A DNA stretch of 64,000 nt from CAYVFC01 sp964450715 (GCA_964450715.1 CAYVFC010000020.1:15292-79291), one strand, 5' to 3'; shown: positions 1 to 8,690, numbered from the stretch's first letter. The notes: generated from the letters alone by a model not told the origin. Made by a program: numbers and translations.

Positions 1-1354
1 GGCGCAGAAAGTTTTCCGGCCCCGTATTCTCATCGAGGCGCCGGACCAGGTATCCGATAGCGTAGATGAAGTCCTTTTGATAGGTGGCCGGGGCGTAGAG
101 CAGCATGCTGCGGTTGAGTTCGAACAGCGCGCGCCGCTGGTGGTTGGCCATGCCCTCGAGCATCTCGAACTGTACGCGGTCCAGTACGCCTCCTTCCTCG
201 GCCAGCACCAGGCTGTAGGCCAGGTCGAACAGGTTGTGCGAGGCGATGCCCAGCCGCACCGCCCGAATGTTCTCCGGTTTCATGCCCTCGTGCAGCATAC
301 GCTTGAAATTGGCGTCGGTATCGAGCTTGTTCTTGAAGGGGGCCTGCGGCCATCCGCGCAGCGAGGCCTCGACGCGCTCCATCTCCAGGTTGGCGCCCTT
401 GACCAGGCGGATGGTGACCGGCGCGCCCCCCGCTTGAACGCGCTTGCGCGCCCAGTCGTTGATGGCTATCTGGGTGAGGATGGCGTCCGGGATGTAGGCC
501 TGTAGCGCGATGCCCGCCTCCACCCGCTCCAGCCCCTTGCGGTCCAGGGTCTGCATGAAGGCGTCGGCGGTGATGACGGTGTCGCGGTACTCCTCCATGT
601 CCAGGTAGATGAACTTGGGGGTCTCCCGCCCGTCCGCGTGCACGAAGCGGGACCTGGCGGCGTCGCGAAGCAGCCGCTCCAGCCGGTCGCAGAGCACGCG
701 CACGGTCTGCTCCCGCGCGAGCGAGGAGATCTGGGAATAGATGGTGGAGATCTTGACCGAGAGGACCTCGATTTCCGGCAACTGTATGGCCTCGAGATAG
801 GCCTTCAGGCGCGCTCGGGCCTGGTCCTCGCCGAGCAGGGCCTCGCCGAGGTAGTTGACGTTCATGCGCATCCCTTCCTGGCGCCGGTTTTCCAGGTGCT
901 CGGCCAGCAACTCTCGCTCGGCCGGCAGGATGACGTTGGCCGTCTCTCCGCGCATCTTCTCCTTGACCAGGGGAATGGCCACGCCAGGCAGGTGAGCGCC
1001 GAAGGACTGAAAACCCTTAAGCAGCGTCCTTTTCAGCGGCGCGAAAAAGCGAGGCACGCCCTGAACGTCCAGGATGTGAACCAGCTGGTCTGCCGCGCGG
1101 TAGGGATTGCTGGAGCGAAAGGCCTGGTCGGTGATCTGCACCAGCGTCGCCTTGTCCCCGGGGGTCTGCATCATCCGCTCCAGCTCGGCCTGCTGCTTTT
1201 TCTCCTGGGGCGTCTGCAGCCGCGCGGCGCGCTGTTGCAGCAGCCGGGCCAGATGAACGGCTTTCTGGACGGCCGGCGGATGAGGGGACGCGGGATCGGG
1301 CTCGAACGATTCGAGCAGGGTGTCGATGTCGCGTTGCGTGTTCTCTCGGTTCAT
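1..1354 (-). CDS. putA: PutA-type proline dehydrogenase / P5C dehydrogenase, N-terminal part (cut by window edge)
   Basis: About 451 residues are visible, beginning MNRENTQRDIDTLL; the gene runs off the left edge. The visible part is the FAD-binding proline dehydrogenase barrel, with family segments such as VTIRLVKGANLEME, RLGIASHNLFDLA and YLVRRLDENTGPENFLR. The last is the conserved run just before the aldehyde dehydrogenase half in bifunctional PutA. Family knowledge: the enzyme oxidises proline to P5C with FAD, and the C-terminal half makes glutamate with NAD. The start at 1354 follows a GGAGG at about 1362-1366. No N-terminal DNA-binding RHH domain is present, so this is the non-regulatory type. 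The reading frame is open to base 2. Confidence 0.9.
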   Translation of the reverse strand, partial: MNRENTQRDIDTLLESFEPDPASPHPPAVQKAVHLARLLQQRAARLQTPQEKKQQAELERMMQTPGDKATLVQITDQAFRSSNPYRAADQLVHILDVQGVPRFFAPLKRTLLKGFQSFGAHLPGVAIPLVKEKMRGETANVILPAERELLAEHLENRRQEGMRMNVNYLGEALLGEDQARARLKAYLEAIQLPEIEVLSVKISTIYSQISSLAREQTVRVLCDRLERLLRDAARSRFVHADGRETPKFIYLDMEEYRDTVITADAFMQTLDRKGLERVEAGIALQAYIPDAILTQIAINDWARKRVQAGGAPVTIRLVKGANLEMERVEASLRGWPQAPFKNKLDTDANFKRMLHEGMKPENIRAVRLGIASHNLFDLAYSLVLAEEGGVLDRVQFEMLEGMANHQRRALFELNRSMLLYAPATYQKDFIYAIGYLVRRLDENTGPENFLR

Positions 1355-1446
1355 ATCCCGCCGCCTCCACTGACGGGCTCGTTTCGTGCTGCGAAACGTT
1401 ATCACGAACCGAGTCGCGCGCGACAGAACACGACAGGCGAAAGGCG

Positions 1447-1884
1447 TCAGGGGCTCTTCGTGACCCTATCGTGGGCGGCGTTGATCAGCAGGTTCAGGAA
1501 CACCTGGGAGAGGCGGCCCTCGCTGGCCAGCACCGGAGGCACCTTGGCGTAGTCCTTGACCAGGCGGGCCCGGTACTTGATCTCGTTGAGCGCCATGTTG
1601 GTAGCGATGTCGATGATTACTACCGGGTTCACCGAGACCAGCTCGTCCTTCTCCACCCGGGAAAAGGTGCTCAAGCCGCGGGCGATATCGCGGATACGCA
1701 GGGTGCCGGCGAGCGCGTCGTCGACGCGCTCGCAGACGTCGTCGAGCAGAGGCAGGTTTATCCGGCCCAGAACTTCGTCGGCGATTTCGTCCAGCAGGCT
1801 CGGCCCCAGGTGATCGGTCAGTCGGGTTTGCAGACCGCGCAACGCACCGAATAACTGCGGCAAGTCCTTCTCGCCTTCCATCAA
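1447..1884 (-). pseudogene. Histidine kinase remnant lacking both ends
   Basis: A 145-codon frame holds a stretch typical of sensor kinases: IRDIARGLSTFSRVEKDE, then the N-box VFLNLLINAAH. It stops seven residues later, before the G1, F and G2 boxes of the ATPase domain. No H-box with the phospho-accepting His is visible, and no sensor domain lies upstream. Family knowledge says both ends are needed for activity, so this is read as the decayed leftover of a larger kinase gene. It lies upstream of putA on the same strand, with 92 bp between them. Confidence 0.7.
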
Positions 1885-1972
1885 TCGACGTCAAGCCTTG
1901 CGCTTGACGATACCCATCGCGAAATTCACCCGAGCGATACCGAGCCCGCGTTTCCGCCGCCTTTGCCCGCTA

Positions 1973-2350
1973 TCATTCGCAGTTGTCCTGGCTCGGGGGC
2001 GCGTCGAGCGGGCGGTCCGGATCGGACTCGCTCTGCTCGAAGATCTCCTGGTCGGTCAGGTAGCACTCGTAAACGAGGGAATCGACCGCCAGGTTGACGT
2101 AGCACGAGCCGTCTGCTTCCAGCACGGCGCGGCACTGCCCCGTCTCGACGTTGCATTCGACCGCCCGCAGCGACGCGTCGTAGGTGTCGATCTGCCAGTC
2201 GAAGGCGCCCTGGCAATCCAGATCGGTTTCGCACTCGCAGGTTACGAATGCTCGGGGATTACCCGATTCGGTGCCGATGTCGTGTTGTGCTGTCGAGCCG
2301 ATGCAGGAGGCGGCCGTCAGCAGTAGAGCGAGTAGCGTAAACGGTTTCAC
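1973..2350 (-). CDS. Small Cys-rich secreted lipoprotein, translationally coupled to the TIGR02147 gene
   Basis: 125 codons starting GTG (VKPFTLLALLLTAASC). The lipobox ends at Cys16, so a lipid-anchored secreted protein is likely. The mature part has several Cys residues (CECETDLDCQ, VECNVETGQC) suggesting disulfides, and an acidic tail ending in DNCE. The GTG overlaps the TGA of the upstream TIGR02147 gene by 4 nt (GTGA), a sign of translational coupling. I do not recognise a domain. The longer frame extending upstream through the TIGR02147 gene is a shadow and was not used. Confidence 0.72.
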   Translation of the reverse strand: MKPFTLLALLLTAASCIGSTAQHDIGTESGNPRAFVTCECETDLDCQGAFDWQIDTYDASLRAVECNVETGQCRAVLEADGSCYVNLAVDSLVYECYLTDQEIFEQSESDPDRPLDAPPSQDNCE

Positions 2351-3198
2351 GGCTCGGGCTCCGCGTCCTGTAGGGTGGTCAGGGGAAAGAGCTGGAAGTT
2401 CACCTGGATCACCTGACGGGGGTTCTTTTCCAGCTCGTCGATATCCAGCAGCTCGCGGCGGAAACGCTGCAGGGCGCGCTTGACGTGCTCCAGCCCGCTC
2501 TCGTCCAGGCAGAGCGTCACCGAGGAGATATCGCGCTGCTCGGCCGGCAGACGATCCAGGGAGGTAGCAGCGTGGTCCAGCATGGCGCGGTGGAAGTTGG
2601 CCAAATGCAGCGAGTGTACCTCGGGTCCGGTGGAAACGGTGGCCTGCTTGCGCAGCAGCTTTCCCTGACCGTCTCGCTCCAGCAGGTCGAGCTCCAGCAG
2701 CGTCTGAACCGCCATCCGGGCCTGCTGCGGCTTGATGGGCGGCGCCAGCCGCTGTGCGATCCAGCCGTAATCCTCCTTGAAATCCCGGCTCGCCACCAGC
2801 TCGCGAATGGCCGGCAGGTACCAGTGGGAATGGTAGACGTCGTAGGCGAGGTCGAGCAGGTGCGCCTGCCGGTAGCTGCGATTGCGTTTCAGGCGGCGAT
2901 ACCACCGGTTGCGCTCCTCGACCGTGCGGGCCTGGTTGAAGCCGACCAGCAGGCGAAAGTAGAGCGCCTCCTGGTTCTGTAGCCCACAGGCCGCAGCAAA
3001 GCGGCGGGCCATCTCCCGGGTCAGGTTGCGCTCGGCGTCGATCACCAGCTTGAGGTAGTTCGGGGAGCGCAGCCCGGCCCGTCTGGAGAAAGCGCGATAA
3101 GAGAAGCGTCGATGCTGCTTGGCGTGGTCGTAGTAAGCGCGGAGATACTCGCGATAATCGAGGAAGGCGAAGATATCCGGTGCAGAAGGCGGGGACAT
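2347..3198 (-). CDS. TIGR02147 / DUF4423 family protein
   Basis: 283 residues starting MSPPSAPDIFAFLDYREYLR, the hallmark opening of TIGR02147 (FxYxDYRxYLxxxY), followed by SYRAFSRRAGLRSPNYLKLV. The latter resembles a helix-turn-helix. Length fits the family. These proteins are numerous in Fibrobacter, Bdellovibrio and myxobacterial genomes and are suspected regulators, but their function is not established. The gene overlaps the small lipoprotein gene behind it by 4 nt, and such pairing with a secreted lipoprotein may point to its target or partner. No strong ribosome site is evident before 3198. Confidence 0.85.
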   Translation of the reverse strand: MSPPSAPDIFAFLDYREYLRAYYDHAKQHRRFSYRAFSRRAGLRSPNYLKLVIDAERNLTREMARRFAAACGLQNQEALYFRLLVGFNQARTVEERNRWYRRLKRNRSYRQAHLLDLAYDVYHSHWYLPAIRELVASRDFKEDYGWIAQRLAPPIKPQQARMAVQTLLELDLLERDGQGKLLRKQATVSTGPEVHSLHLANFHRAMLDHAATSLDRLPAEQRDISSVTLCLDESGLEHVKRALQRFRRELLDIDELEKNPRQVIQVNFQLFPLTTLQDAEPEP

Positions 3199-3263
3199 GG
3201 ACTATCGATATTACTAAAGGACGCGACTGCCGGCCTCGGGTGTCCGCGCCCGGCAGCCTTGCT

Positions 3264-4670
3264 TCATTCGGGGGGTTGCGCCGGATCGACCACGCGGCCC
3301 AGGAAGAGGATGCTCTCGGTCAGCCGATCGTAGATCAGGAACAGGAAGGGACGGTTGACCTGGATGGGCAGGGGCGCGGAACGGAAGGTCATCTCCACCC
3401 CGCTGGCGGCCGCGGCCTCGGTCCCCTCCTCGTTTACCAGGACGTAGGCCTCGTGCACGACGTCATCGACCGCCAGCGGCGGCCCCGAGGCCATGCGGGA
3501 GAAGTCCGCGGCGTCCGGATCGAAGGCGGTGACCATCCCCAGGTCGATCAGCGCTTGCTTGACCTCCGGCCGGGAGCGGATTTCGAAACGGGGAAGCTCG
3601 ACCGTGGATTCGTTGTCGAAAGAGTCGGCGAGCAACTGCTCGATCCGTTCCGGCTCGAGCGACGTTTCCAGCTGCGGCAGACCGTCCGGCTCGGCCGGAA
3701 GCAGGATGAGCATGGACAACTCGTCGTCCTGGTAGGCGATGTCGAGCAGGGTCAGATCCGTCTCCTCGGCCATGCGGATATCGAGCTCGGCCGACATGGT
3801 GGGCACCGACACCGTATCGCCCGAGAGCAGATGAAAGGGTCTGTCCGCGGTAGCTTCCGGGTCGAACTGCTCGGCCCAGTCGGCCTTGAAGTAGATGGCG
3901 CTGACCAGGGCCAGCGCGGTCAGGCAGCTGAACTGCCCCTCGGGAAAGAGCTCTTCGATCTTATCCTTCGTCTGTCCGGCGACCCAGTCGTTGATGGTGG
4001 CGCGGGCCTGCTCGGGATCCGCGCAGTAGTCGAGCTGTTGCAGCGGCGCGCCGTAGTGTTGCTGGTTGAGGGATAGAAACGCCTCCTCGAAGGGCCAGTC
4101 CTGCTGGCCGAACAGTCGGCTGGCGATGTACAGCTGGTAGCCGCGCCCAGCCTTGTCGCCGTTCAGATCGGCCATCAGCGCGCCCAGTTGCTGGTGAAAG
4201 ACGGCCTCGTCGGTCCGGACCTCCAGCACCTCGGCCATCTCTTGCGCCGTTTCACCGGCGGCTCCGGCATAGGTCATGGCAAGCGCGGCGGTGAGGCTGA
4301 AGGGCGAGAGAAACAGGTTCTGGTTCTGTACCTCTGCCGCTGCCACGATCTGCTGGTAGAGCGACAGGGCGAACCGGTTGTTGCCGCTCACGACCGGCTC
4401 GAGCTTGGCCGTGAGCGCCGCGACCTGCCTGGCCACGCGTCCGTCCGGGCCGATATCCTGCCCATCGGGACCAATGTCCTGCCCGCTCGGACCGACATCC
4501 TGCCCGTCAGGTCCGATGTTCTCCCCGTCCGGCCCCGGACCCTCTTCGTCCGTGGTGTTCGAACAGCCCGCGACCGCCAGGGCCGCGACGGCGGCCCACA
4601 ATAGCGTCAGGAAGAGCGGCGCCGGGGTGCGGCGCCCCATTTTAGAATCAAGCAAGCTCGTGGCCTTCAT
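3264..4670 (-). CDS. Lipoprotein serpin with inhibitory-type reactive loop
   Basis: 468 residues. A signal peptide ends in the lipobox LAVAGC (Cys36), followed by about five 7-residue repeats of the GPDGQDI type (residues 46-78) and then a full serpin fold. The fold includes NLFLSPFSLTAALAMTYAGA, ALVSAIYFKADW and the C-terminal NRPFLFLIYDRLTESILFLG. The hinge EEGTEAAAAS matches inhibitory serpins: P14 Thr and P12-P9 all Ala. Counting from the hinge puts P1 at Arg430 and P1' at Ser431, predicting a trypsin-like protease target. The start at 4670 was chosen for its GGACGGGAG ribosome site; ATG 4640 lacks one. Likely tethered to the outer membrane as protease defence (inference). Confidence 0.9.
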   Translation of the reverse strand: MKATSLLDSKMGRRTPAPLFLTLLWAAVAALAVAGCSNTTDEEGPGPDGENIGPDGQDVGPSGQDIGPDGQDIGPDGRVARQVAALTAKLEPVVSGNNRFALSLYQQIVAAAEVQNQNLFLSPFSLTAALAMTYAGAAGETAQEMAEVLEVRTDEAVFHQQLGALMADLNGDKAGRGYQLYIASRLFGQQDWPFEEAFLSLNQQHYGAPLQQLDYCADPEQARATINDWVAGQTKDKIEELFPEGQFSCLTALALVSAIYFKADWAEQFDPEATADRPFHLLSGDTVSVPTMSAELDIRMAEETDLTLLDIAYQDDELSMLILLPAEPDGLPQLETSLEPERIEQLLADSFDNESTVELPRFEIRSRPEVKQALIDLGMVTAFDPDAADFSRMASGPPLAVDDVVHEAYVLVNEEGTEAAAASGVEMTFRSAPLPIQVNRPFLFLIYDRLTESILFLGRVVDPAQPPE

Positions 4671-4740
4671 GCTCCCGTCCTTTCCGGATCCCGGATCCAC
4701 CCGGGGACCCACTATTCAGTGTGGGCGACGAAAGGGGCGC

Positions 4741-4902
4741 CGGGAAGGCCTCGGGGCTCGGTACCGTATACGATTCTGGTATACATATAAACCTAATGAT
4801 AACTTGCGGTTAGCCACGACAATACCGTATACCATACCGATATCTAGTATACAATCCGCCCCAGTTCGCTGCCAGGTCCTGCTCTGAGCTATAATTATTG
4901 AT
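4741..4902. promoter_or_regulatory. AT-rich divergent promoter region with four GTATAC palindromes
   Basis: Between the divergent serpin and SGNH hydrolase genes the base composition drops sharply. GTATAC occurs at 4766-4771, 4779-4784, 4827-4832 and 4847-4852, as two pairs. The first member of each pair sits in a direct repeat TACCGTATAC at 4762-4771 and 4823-4832, 61 bp apart. This arrangement suggests operator half-sites for a shared regulator, or overlapping -10-like elements. No factor is assigned. Confidence 0.4.
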
Positions 4903-5736
4903 GTGGTCGAGCGTTGCCGGCGTCGTTCCTGTCCGGGTGGGAAGCTGCTTCTTTACTCGCTGCTCTTCGCTATCGCGTTTCTGATCGGCTCCGACCTATC
5001 GTCAACCGCGCGAGCGAATTCGCCGGAGGTTGCGCGAGTGACCGCGGTGCCGGTTGGCGGGAGTCCTCGCGTACTGTTCATTGGTAACAGCTACACCCAC
5101 TACAACCTGCTTCCGGTGCTGGTGAGCAGGCTGGCCGCGGCCATGCCCGATCCGCTGCGGCTGCGGGTGCGCGCGGTCACCAGACCGGGGTACACGCTGC
5201 GCATGCACTGGAAGAAACGCAAGGAGCTGCTGTCGCGGATCAGAAACGGAAAGTACTCGCACGTCGTGCTGCAGGGGCACAGCCTGGATCCCATCGATCG
5301 CATCGACGAGTTCCAGGAGTATGCCTCGCGTTTTGATCGAGCTATCGACGCCGCGGGAGCGCAGACCGTGCTCTATCAGACCTGGGCGCGTCATCCGGGC
5401 GACCGGCTCTATCGCGACCACCCGCTGGTACACTCGGCCGAGGAGATGTTCGCCCGTGTAGACGATGTATATGCGCGCGCCGCCCACCGCCTGGACGCGC
5501 GGCTGGCTCCGGTCGGCCTGGCTTTCAAACGCGCCCTGCAACAGCATCCGGACCTGCGCCTCTATCGTCCGGACGGTTCTCATCCCAGCAGGTCGGGCAC
5601 CTTTCTGGCCGCGTGCGTGATCTTCGGCTCGCTAACCGATAGCGATCCCGCCCGCTCCGCCTATCGCCCCCACGAGATCAGCAGGTCCGAGGCCCGCAAG
5701 CTCAAACAGGTGGCCGCGGCGGCTTTGGCGCGGTAA
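4903..5736 (+). CDS. Secreted SGNH-fold hydrolase
   Basis: 277 residues from a GTG start. An N-terminal hydrophobic signal (KLLLYSLLFAIAFLIGS) ends near ARA-NS. Block I reads VLFIGNSYTHYN, with Ser63 as predicted nucleophile (GNS instead of the usual GDS). Block V reads RPDGSHPS, with Asp224 and His227 as the other catalytic residues. SYSHVVLQGH-type sequence before the middle supplies the oxyanion region. The family includes esterases, acetyl-esterases and carbohydrate-active enzymes, and the substrate cannot be read here. The GTG lies two bases inside an out-of-frame ATG, and no clear ribosome site is seen, so the exact start is uncertain. Confidence 0.75.
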   Translation: MVERCRRRSCPGGKLLLYSLLFAIAFLIGSDLSSTARANSPEVARVTAVPVGGSPRVLFIGNSYTHYNLLPVLVSRLAAAMPDPLRLRVRAVTRPGYTLRMHWKKRKELLSRIRNGKYSHVVLQGHSLDPIDRIDEFQEYASRFDRAIDAAGAQTVLYQTWARHPGDRLYRDHPLVHSAEEMFARVDDVYARAAHRLDARLAPVGLAFKRALQQHPDLRLYRPDGSHPSRSGTFLAACVIFGSLTDSDPARSAYRPHEISRSEARKLKQVAAAALAR

Positions 5737-5917
5737 GCGGGCGGGTAAGGGCGGGGCTTATAGGGGCCATATTCGGCGTTGTCCCTCCTCGAAGTGGCTC
5801 TACCACTGCTTCGTCGGGCCAAGCACCGAATCTGACACCCTCTAAACACACGAACTCAAAGAGTTTTCAACCCGTTCGCTGCTCTAAGTTGGTAGGCTAT
5901 ATTACCGTTGGCTCGAA

Positions 5918-7033
5918 GTGAGACCTATTGTTTCCCGGTATGCCTGGCTTGTGGCCGCGGGCCTCGTCTTCGCGTGGTTCATGACGGACGACGCTCGTGC
6001 ACAGGAGGAGCCCGAGGAGGCGAGTGAAGCGCCCTCGGGGCCGAAGCGAGCGCTGGCGGTCGGCGCCGCGGTGGTTCCCGGCGCGCTCGTGCACGGCAGC
6101 GGCAGCTACGTGCTGGGGAGAAGCGAGACGGCCGAGGCGCTGTTGTGGACGGAATTGGGCGGGATCGGCCTGATCGGCACCGGCGGTTACGCCTTGTTTG
6201 CCACCGGTGCGGCGCGGAACCTGGTCGGGGTCGCGGCAACCGGCCTGGTCGCGGGATTCGGGCTGTTCGGTATCTCCTGGCTGGCCGACCTCCACGCGGT
6301 GACCGCGCCCGAGGGCGGCTGGGGTAGGGCCGCGCGGATGGCTCCTATCTGGGAGGCGGAGGTCGGGTACAGGTATGTATACGATCCGCGCTTCGACTAC
6401 CGCCACTTTAGCGTGACGGGCGCCTCGTGGTGGCTGGGTCGATGGCGGTTCAGCCCTTCGTTCTGGGCAGAGCCGGATGCGATCAACTCGAGGCTGCGCA
6501 TGGTCGTCGCTCACCGCTTGCTGGGCCCCTCCCGCGCCGTCCGCGGCGAGGATGGGAGCTTGCTGGAGATCCGGCTGGCCGGGACGGAGCACCGTTTTCC
6601 CCGCGAACGCTTCACGCTCGGCACGGCCGAGTGGATGGTATCCGGCCGCCTGGACCTGCAGCGTCTGGGACCGCACCTTCAGGGCTCTTTTGCCGAGCTG
6701 GGCGTGGGCGTGGGATTCCAGACGACTCGGTTCGGCTTGCGGGAAGTCGAGTCGATGATGGAATCGCTGCTGCTGTCGCGGATCGCCTTCGGGATCTACG
6801 TAGGCGACCAGCGCTCGAGCGGCGGCGAGTGGAGCGTCTACTACGACCATCGCCACGATGGTTTTGCAGCCGGTATGCAGATGCCCGGTCCGGGCGCCGG
6901 CACCATCGGGCACCTCGGCCTGCAGGGACACCACTATTTCGACGAGCGCTGGGGAGTGGGCGCCGATTTTCGCCTCGGGTCGGCCTACGTGCTGGGCGCG
7001 TCGGCGCGCTTTCGCCACTGGGGGGCGCCATGA
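5918..7033 (+). CDS. Predicted outer-membrane protein, coupled to a metallophosphoesterase
   Basis: 371 residues from a GTG start. A signal peptide (WLVAAGLVFAWFMTDDARA) is followed by two Gly/Ala-rich hydrophobic segments (about residues 45-125) and then alternating aromatic and polar stretches such as AEVGYRYVYDPRFDYRHFSV and WSVYYDHRHDGFAAG. The C-terminus ALGASARFRHW-type beta strand resembles outer-membrane barrels. I do not recognise a named family. The stop overlaps the start of the following metallophosphoesterase gene by 4 nt (ATGA), so the two are one transcription unit. Confidence 0.65.
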   Translation: MRPIVSRYAWLVAAGLVFAWFMTDDARAQEEPEEASEAPSGPKRALAVGAAVVPGALVHGSGSYVLGRSETAEALLWTELGGIGLIGTGGYALFATGAARNLVGVAATGLVAGFGLFGISWLADLHAVTAPEGGWGRAARMAPIWEAEVGYRYVYDPRFDYRHFSVTGASWWLGRWRFSPSFWAEPDAINSRLRMVVAHRLLGPSRAVRGEDGSLLEIRLAGTEHRFPRERFTLGTAEWMVSGRLDLQRLGPHLQGSFAELGVGVGFQTTRFGLREVESMMESLLLSRIAFGIYVGDQRSSGGEWSVYYDHRHDGFAAGMQMPGPGAGTIGHLGLQGHHYFDERWGVGADFRLGSAYVLGASARFRHWGAP

Positions 7034-8130
7034 GGCTCCGGCACGCGGTCCTGGCAACCACCGCGCTGGCGGTGCTGCTCAACAGCGCTTGCTTACGACC
7101 CGGCCAGTCGCGCGCCGAGCGTGACCTGCAGGTCGGGCACGCCTCGGGCGCCGGGCTACGTGTCGACGTCGAGGAGGGGCTGGCGGCCATCCGCGAGCTT
7201 CGTTCGGGTAAGTTATTGCTATGGGGCGGGGCGCCCGCCTTCGAGATGACCGTTGCCCGCGAGGCGACGGCAGACGCGGACCTGGAGCTGCTGGTAGACA
7301 ACTGCAGCCCCGCTGCGGAGCTCGGCGCGCCCGAGGTGGTATCCATCCAGAAAATCGATCGCGCCGCGGCAACGCAATGCGGATGGAGCCTGCGCCTGCC
7401 GGCGGACGAATCCGTTCGTTTGAGCGTCGCCTCGCCCGAGGCTGCCGCCGAGGGACCTTTCCGTTTCGCCGTATTGAGCGACGTGCAGGACGCGGTCGAC
7501 GAGCTCGGCGATATCCTGGCGCTGATGAACAGGGACCCCCGGCTCTCCTTCGTGCTCAGCACCGGTGATCTGTCCGAGAGCGGTAAGGCCGGGCAGTTCG
7601 AGCGTTTTCAATCCGAGCTACAAGCGTTGAACGTGCCTTTCTTTACTACCCTGGGCAACCACGACGTCTCCTTTTCCGGTAGCCGCTTTCAGAACTACTT
7701 CGGCCGTGGCAGCTTTCATTTTGCGTATCGCGGGGTTCACTTCACTATGCTCGACTCGGCCAACGCCACCATCGATCCGATCGTGTATGACTGGCTCGAC
7801 GGGTGGCTCGCCCTCGGCCGCGGTCGGATCCACGTGGTCGCCATGCACGTCCCGCCCCTCGATCCGGTGGGTCTGCGCAACGGGGGCTTTGCCTCACGCA
7901 ACGAGGCCGCCCTGGTGCTCGCGCACCTGGCCGAGAGCGAGGTCGACCTGACGCTGTACGGGCACCTGCACTCCTATTATCGCTTTTACAACGCCAGCAT
8001 CGAGGCGCACGTCAGCGGCGGCGGAGGCGCCTACCCCGAGAAGTTCGACGGAATCGAGCGTCACTTCCTCACCGTGGATATCGACTCAGTGACCGAAGAA
8101 ATAACGGTCGAGGTGGTCCGGGTCGATTAG
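7030..8130 (+). CDS. Secreted calcineurin-like metallophosphoesterase
   Basis: 366 residues. The signal peptide ends in LLNSAC at Cys21, a weak lipobox. A ~120-residue N-terminal domain precedes the phosphoesterase core: AVLSDVQD, STGDLSESG, TLGNHDV, VVAMHVPP and YGHLHSYY. These are the five metal-binding motifs in order. The first motif has Gln where Asp-x-His is usual (DVQ), a variant known in part of the superfamily. The enzyme should be a two-metal phosphatase or phosphodiesterase acting outside the cytoplasm. The start at 7030 overlaps the stop of the upstream outer-membrane gene (ATGA); the longer open frame upstream is a shadow. Confidence 0.87.
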   Translation: MRLRHAVLATTALAVLLNSACLRPGQSRAERDLQVGHASGAGLRVDVEEGLAAIRELRSGKLLLWGGAPAFEMTVAREATADADLELLVDNCSPAAELGAPEVVSIQKIDRAAATQCGWSLRLPADESVRLSVASPEAAAEGPFRFAVLSDVQDAVDELGDILALMNRDPRLSFVLSTGDLSESGKAGQFERFQSELQALNVPFFTTLGNHDVSFSGSRFQNYFGRGSFHFAYRGVHFTMLDSANATIDPIVYDWLDGWLALGRGRIHVVAMHVPPLDPVGLRNGGFASRNEAALVLAHLAESEVDLTLYGHLHSYYRFYNASIEAHVSGGGGAYPEKFDGIERHFLTVDIDSVTEEITVEVVRVD

Positions 8131-8154
8131 TGCCGCGACCAGTAGATTTTGAGC

Positions 8155-8270
8155 GGTTTGCGGCGGTCTTCGGCGCCGAATGGCGGCGTCGCTCCTCCTC
8201 AAAATAGCGGTGCTATTCCTCGTCGTCGCTCCTTGCATTCGGGGCCGCCGCGCTCCGAAATACTCGGTCC
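8155..8270. repeat. Imperfect palindromic intergenic element
   Basis: The sequence folds back on itself: GCGCCGAATG near 8183 faces CATTCGGGGC near 8261, and the centre is a short perfect hairpin AATAGC-GGT-GCTATT (8203-8217). It follows the metallophosphoesterase gene and could act as a terminator or be a REP-like element. No T-run follows directly. Confidence 0.35.
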
Positions 8271-8288
8271 GTTTTTTTGAGATGGGCT

Positions 8289-8570
8289 CTAGTATCCCGG
8301 TCCGGCTACCTTCGAAGGTAAAAGGTTGAGCAGCAGGATGTGTGCGTTGCTTCGGGTGATGGCGGGGCGGATGTAGGTGTTGCCCAGACAGGAGAGCGCA
8401 AACACGCCCTTGTGCGGGCTGGAGTTGCCCCGGGCCTCGCGCAAAAGCCCGTCGACATCGACCACGTCCAGGAAGCGGTCGTACCCTATGTATTCGATCA
8501 GATGCGGGATAGGGCAGTCGCCTTGCCTGCAGGACCTATCGCGATGTACTGCGCGGAGAAAATCCTTCAT
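8289..8570 (-). CDS. Hypothetical protein, possibly a gene remnant
   Basis: A 93-codon frame reading MKDFLRAVHRDRSCRQGDCP and ending KGVFALSCLGNTYIRPAITR..LLPSKVAGPGY. Composition is protein-like, with a hydrophobic beta-strand pattern around a Cys. The frame stays open 20 codons upstream of the ATG (..VPCVLFIDSAMKD), which also looks coding. This suggests the real protein began further up and was cut by the palindromic repeat at 8626. No ribosome site is visible. The FIDSA and ALSC segments loosely recall caspase-fold proteins, but I cannot support that assignment. Confidence 0.35.
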   Translation of the reverse strand: MKDFLRAVHRDRSCRQGDCPIPHLIEYIGYDRFLDVVDVDGLLREARGNSSPHKGVFALSCLGNTYIRPAITRSNAHILLLNLLPSKVAGPGY

Positions 8571-8625
8571 GGCGCTGTCGATAAATAGGACACATGGAAC
8601 GTATCGTGGTTCTCCGCCACTTCCA

Positions 8626-8690
8626 TGTCATTTCGACCGAAGGGAGAAATCTCCTGCAAATGGAGATCTCTCCCTCCGGTCGAGATGACA
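8626..8690. repeat. REP-like palindrome of the TGTCATTTCGA family
   Basis: A 65-bp inverted repeat: TGTCATTTCGACCG and GAGAAATCTCC on the left, GGAGATCTCTCCC and CGGTCGAGATGACA on the right. Related sequences occur at 20741 (half), 22691 (half) and inside the small element at 55280-55454, so this is an interspersed family in this genome. Confidence 0.75.

Noticed and set aside
638..1552. Long plus-strand frame of 304 codons
   Set aside because: It is antisense to putA and reads as His/Gln/Gly-rich nonsense; the minus-strand PutA match is unambiguous.
4438..4530. GPDGQDI repeats considered as collagen-like
   Set aside because: The unit is seven residues with no Gly-x-y triplet register, so a triple helix is not expected.
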